This document shows, piece after piece, positions 62,267 through 64,000 of a DNA stretch of 64,000 nt. This DNA is from Pseudomonas sp. GM49 (GTDB lineage Bacteria; Pseudomonadota; Gammaproteobacteria; Pseudomonadales; Pseudomonadaceae). The stretch is taken from NCBI RefSeq assembly GCF_000282355.1, contig NZ_AKJL01000156.1, forward strand, positions 17,187 through 81,186, given 5' to 3'. Made by a program: the position numbers and the translations under genes. The stretch's first letter is position 1, and the number at the start of each line of letters is the position of its first letter. The notes below the pieces were generated by a model. It ran no database searches, was not told the DNA's origin, and was given only the letters and a program-made list of their open reading frames with translations.

Positions 62267-63718
62267 TTACTGTGCGATTGTCTTCACCGCAACCCCACGC
62301 TCAACCGGCGTAGACCGACCATAGATATCTTCAAACCGCTCGATATCGTCCTCACCCAGATAGCTCCCCGACTGCACCTCAATGATCTCCAACGGAATCT
62401 TCCCCGGATTACGCAAGCGATGCACCGAAGCAATCGGAATATAGGTCGACTGGTTCTCGGTCAGCAGGAACACGTTTTCATCGCAAGTCACCTCGGCAGT
62501 GCCGCTGACCACGATCCAGTGCTCGGCGCGGTGGTGGTGCATCTGCAGCGACAGGCATGCGCCCGGTTTGACCGAGATGTGCTTGACCTGGAAGCGGCCG
62601 CCCATGTCCACCGAGTCGTAGGAACCCCACGGACGGTAGACCTCGCAGTGGTTCTGGGTTTCGCTGCGGCCCTGTTCGTTGAGGGTGTTGACCATCTGTT
62701 TGACGCCTTGGACCTTGTCCTTGTGGGCGATCATCATGGCGTCCTTGGTTTCGACCACGACGATGTTTTCCAGGCCGATCACCGACACCAGTTTGCCGTT
62801 GCCGTGGATCATGCAGTTTTTGCTGTCCTGAATGACCACGTCGCCCTTGGTGACGTTGCCGTTGGCGTCTTTTGCATTCACTTCCCACAGCGACGACCAG
62901 CAGCCGACATCGCTCCAGCCAGCGGTCAGCGGCACCACGCAGGCGCGTTGGGTTTTTTCCATCACCGAGTAGTCGATGGAATTGTCCGGGCAGCAGGCGA
63001 AGGTGGCTTCGTCGAAGGTGATGGTATCGGCATCCTGCTTGCTGCGTTCCAGAGTCAGCAGGCAGGTGTCGTAGATGTCCGGATCGTGCTTTTTCAGCTC
63101 TTCCAGGAAGCGGCTGGCGCGGAACAGGAACATGCCGCTGTTCCAGAAGTAACCACCGGACTGGACGAACTCGGTGGCGCGCTTCACGTCGGGTTTTTCG
63201 ACGAAGTGCGAGACGCGGCTGACGCCTTCGGGCAGCAGCGAGTCGTTGGTCGACTTGATGTAGCCATAACCGGTTTCCGGCTTGGTGGCCGGTACGCCGA
63301 ACAGCACCATTTCACCGTTTTCGGCGGCGACGGTGGCCAGGGCCAGGGCGCGTTGCAGGGCTTTCTGGTCTTCCAGCACGTGGTCGGCCGGCAGTACCAG
63401 CATCAGTTCGTCGCGACCTTCGTTGACCAGCATCATCGCAGTCAGGGCCACGGCCGGCGCGGTGTTGCGACCGAACGGTTCCATCAGGATGCGTTGGGTT
63501 TCCAGTTTGCGCGCGGCCAACTGCTCGTTGACGATGAAACGGTGGTCCTTGTTGCAGACCACGATGGGCGTGTCCATGCCTTCGAACACCAAGCGTTCCA
63601 GGGTTTGCTGGAAGAGGGTGTGTTCGCCGGTCAGGGCCAGGAACTGCTTAGGGAATTGTTTACGGGAAAGCGGCCAAAGACGTGAGCCACTACCACCTGA
63701 CAAGATCACCGGAATCAT
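62267..63718 (-). CDS. algA: Mannose-1-phosphate guanylyltransferase / mannose-6-phosphate isomerase
   Basis: A 483-residue bifunctional enzyme that supplies GDP-mannose for alginate: isomerase (fructose-6-P to mannose-6-P) and GDP-mannose pyrophosphorylase. Pyrophosphorylase signature GGSGSRLWPLSRKQFPKQF from residue 8; FVEKPD; C-terminal cupin PMI domain with QMHHHRAEHWIVVSGTA. Length equals AlgA of P. aeruginosa to within a few residues. In fluorescent pseudomonads algA ends the alginate operon; a position not far from lpxC also fits. Confidence 0.93.
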   Translation of the reverse strand: MIPVILSGGSGSRLWPLSRKQFPKQFLALTGEHTLFQQTLERLVFEGMDTPIVVCNKDHRFIVNEQLAARKLETQRILMEPFGRNTAPAVALTAMMLVNEGRDELMLVLPADHVLEDQKALQRALALATVAAENGEMVLFGVPATKPETGYGYIKSTNDSLLPEGVSRVSHFVEKPDVKRATEFVQSGGYFWNSGMFLFRASRFLEELKKHDPDIYDTCLLTLERSKQDADTITFDEATFACCPDNSIDYSVMEKTQRACVVPLTAGWSDVGCWSSLWEVNAKDANGNVTKGDVVIQDSKNCMIHGNGKLVSVIGLENIVVVETKDAMMIAHKDKVQGVKQMVNTLNEQGRSETQNHCEVYRPWGSYDSVDMGGRFQVKHISVKPGACLSLQMHHHRAEHWIVVSGTAEVTCDENVFLLTENQSTYIPIASVHRLRNPGKIPLEIIEVQSGSYLGEDDIERFEDIYGRSTPVERGVAVKTIAQ

Positions 63719-63812
63719 GTTGTTACTCCTTGAATATCGATTGGTTAGAGCTACTGCGTTCTGTCGTTTCACTCTTGTTTTTGTTTCGTGTCCGGATTGA
63801 CGCCTCGGTCTC

Positions 63813-63914
63813 TTGTAGGAGCGAGCTTGCTCGCGATGGACGTTAACGAAAACGCGCGCTATCTGAGTAAACGCGTTGCCCTTACGTTTTTCGCGAGCAA
63901 GCTCGCTCCTACAG
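63813..63914. repeat. REP pair (REPIN)
   Basis: TTGTAGGAGCGAGCTTGCTC (63813) and the inverted GCGAGCAAGCTCGCTCCTAC (63893), upstream of algA on the minus strand. Confidence 0.9.
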
Positions 63915-63942
63915 GGGGACATGGGTCAATCCGGCAAATGTG

Positions 63943-64000
63943 TTAGCGCGTCGATACCGGGCGTTTCACCCAGACCGGCGACAGGCTGCTGCCGCTGCCG
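63943..64000 (-). CDS. 3' end of a gene upstream of algA, probably algF (partial)
   Basis: On the minus strand the last codons read GSGSSLSPVWVKRPVSTR, ending at TAA (63945-63943). Third codon positions are almost all G or C, as in real genes here, which distinguishes this frame from an alternative one that ends at 63924. The gene before algA in the alginate operon is algF (alginate O-acetylation), so that is the likeliest identity; too little sequence is present to prove it. Confidence 0.5.
   Translation of the reverse strand, partial: GSGSSLSPVWVKRPVSTR

Noticed and set aside
62240..63685. Open frame of 481 codons on the plus strand opposite algA
   Set aside because: Antisense shadow of algA, which shows all its catalytic motifs on the minus strand.

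Overview
The window is chromosomal DNA of a fluorescent Pseudomonas (P. fluorescens group). The evidence is a GC-rich coding style, many REP/REPIN palindromes of the type 'GTGGGAGCGAGCTTGCTCGC', a 451-residue tryptophanyl-tRNA synthetase, and gene order that I recall from Pseudomonas chromosomes: yhcB, hydrolase, trpS, zapE ... rplM-rpsI-petABC-sspAB ... rnpB-mraZ ... lpxC ... algA. I saw no tRNA or rRNA gene, CRISPR array, transposase or prophage.

Layout. (1) 1-4130: 3' end of an upstream gene (probably cysN), yhcB, an alpha/beta hydrolase, trpS and zapE. (2) 4171-9483: an accessory minus-strand block. It holds a flavin amino-acid 2-monooxygenase, a nitrilase-family amidase, an unfamiliar membrane protein built from an internal duplication, and an L-asparaginase gene broken by one in-frame TAG. 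(3) 9689-13112: a GlxA-type regulator, an acyl-CoA dehydrogenase and the aldo/keto reductase Tas. (4) 13358-18246: ribosomal proteins L13 and S9, cytochrome bc1 (petABC) and sspAB. (5) 18396-21842, minus strand: lpoA-yraN and gmhA/diaA-dolP; then rsmI on the plus strand and the RNase P RNA gene. (6) 23606-41540: a complete dcw cluster (mraZ, rsmH, ftsL, ftsI, murE, murF, mraY, murD, ftsW, murG, murC, ddlB, ftsQ, ftsA, ftsZ) followed by lpxC. Its genes mostly overlap by 4 bases or less, and a clear promoter with triple MraZ boxes stands at its head. (7) 41624-64000: accessory and variable DNA. It contains a Cache-GGDEF diguanylate cyclase, a small secreted protein, an operon for an MdtABC-type RND pump with its own two-component system, a nested-palindrome repeat of about 300 bp, a LysR gene divergent from an aae-like efflux operon, a DUF4440 gene, a short-chain dehydrogenase, an unknown membrane protein, a TccC/Rhs-type toxin with an HEGLH metallopeptidase-like C-terminus, and algA with the tail of an upstream gene (probably algF).

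How the genes work together. The dcw cluster, lpxC, lpoA and dolP build and maintain the envelope and divide the cell. trpS, rplM, rpsI, rsmI and rnpB serve translation and RNA processing. petABC is respiratory complex III. In the accessory block the oxygenase and amidase would convert an amino acid to an amide and then a carboxylic acid, with the membrane protein as a possible transporter. The two efflux operons (RND with two-component system; FUSC/HlyD/outer-membrane lipoprotein with LysR) form a drug or aromatic-acid export region.

The best candidates for something new are the TccC-like toxin with its metallopeptidase-like payload, the duplicated membrane protein in the oxygenase-amidase-asparaginase block, and the palindromic repeat at 50455-50765. 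All family assignments come from reading the sequences and from memory; no database search was run.
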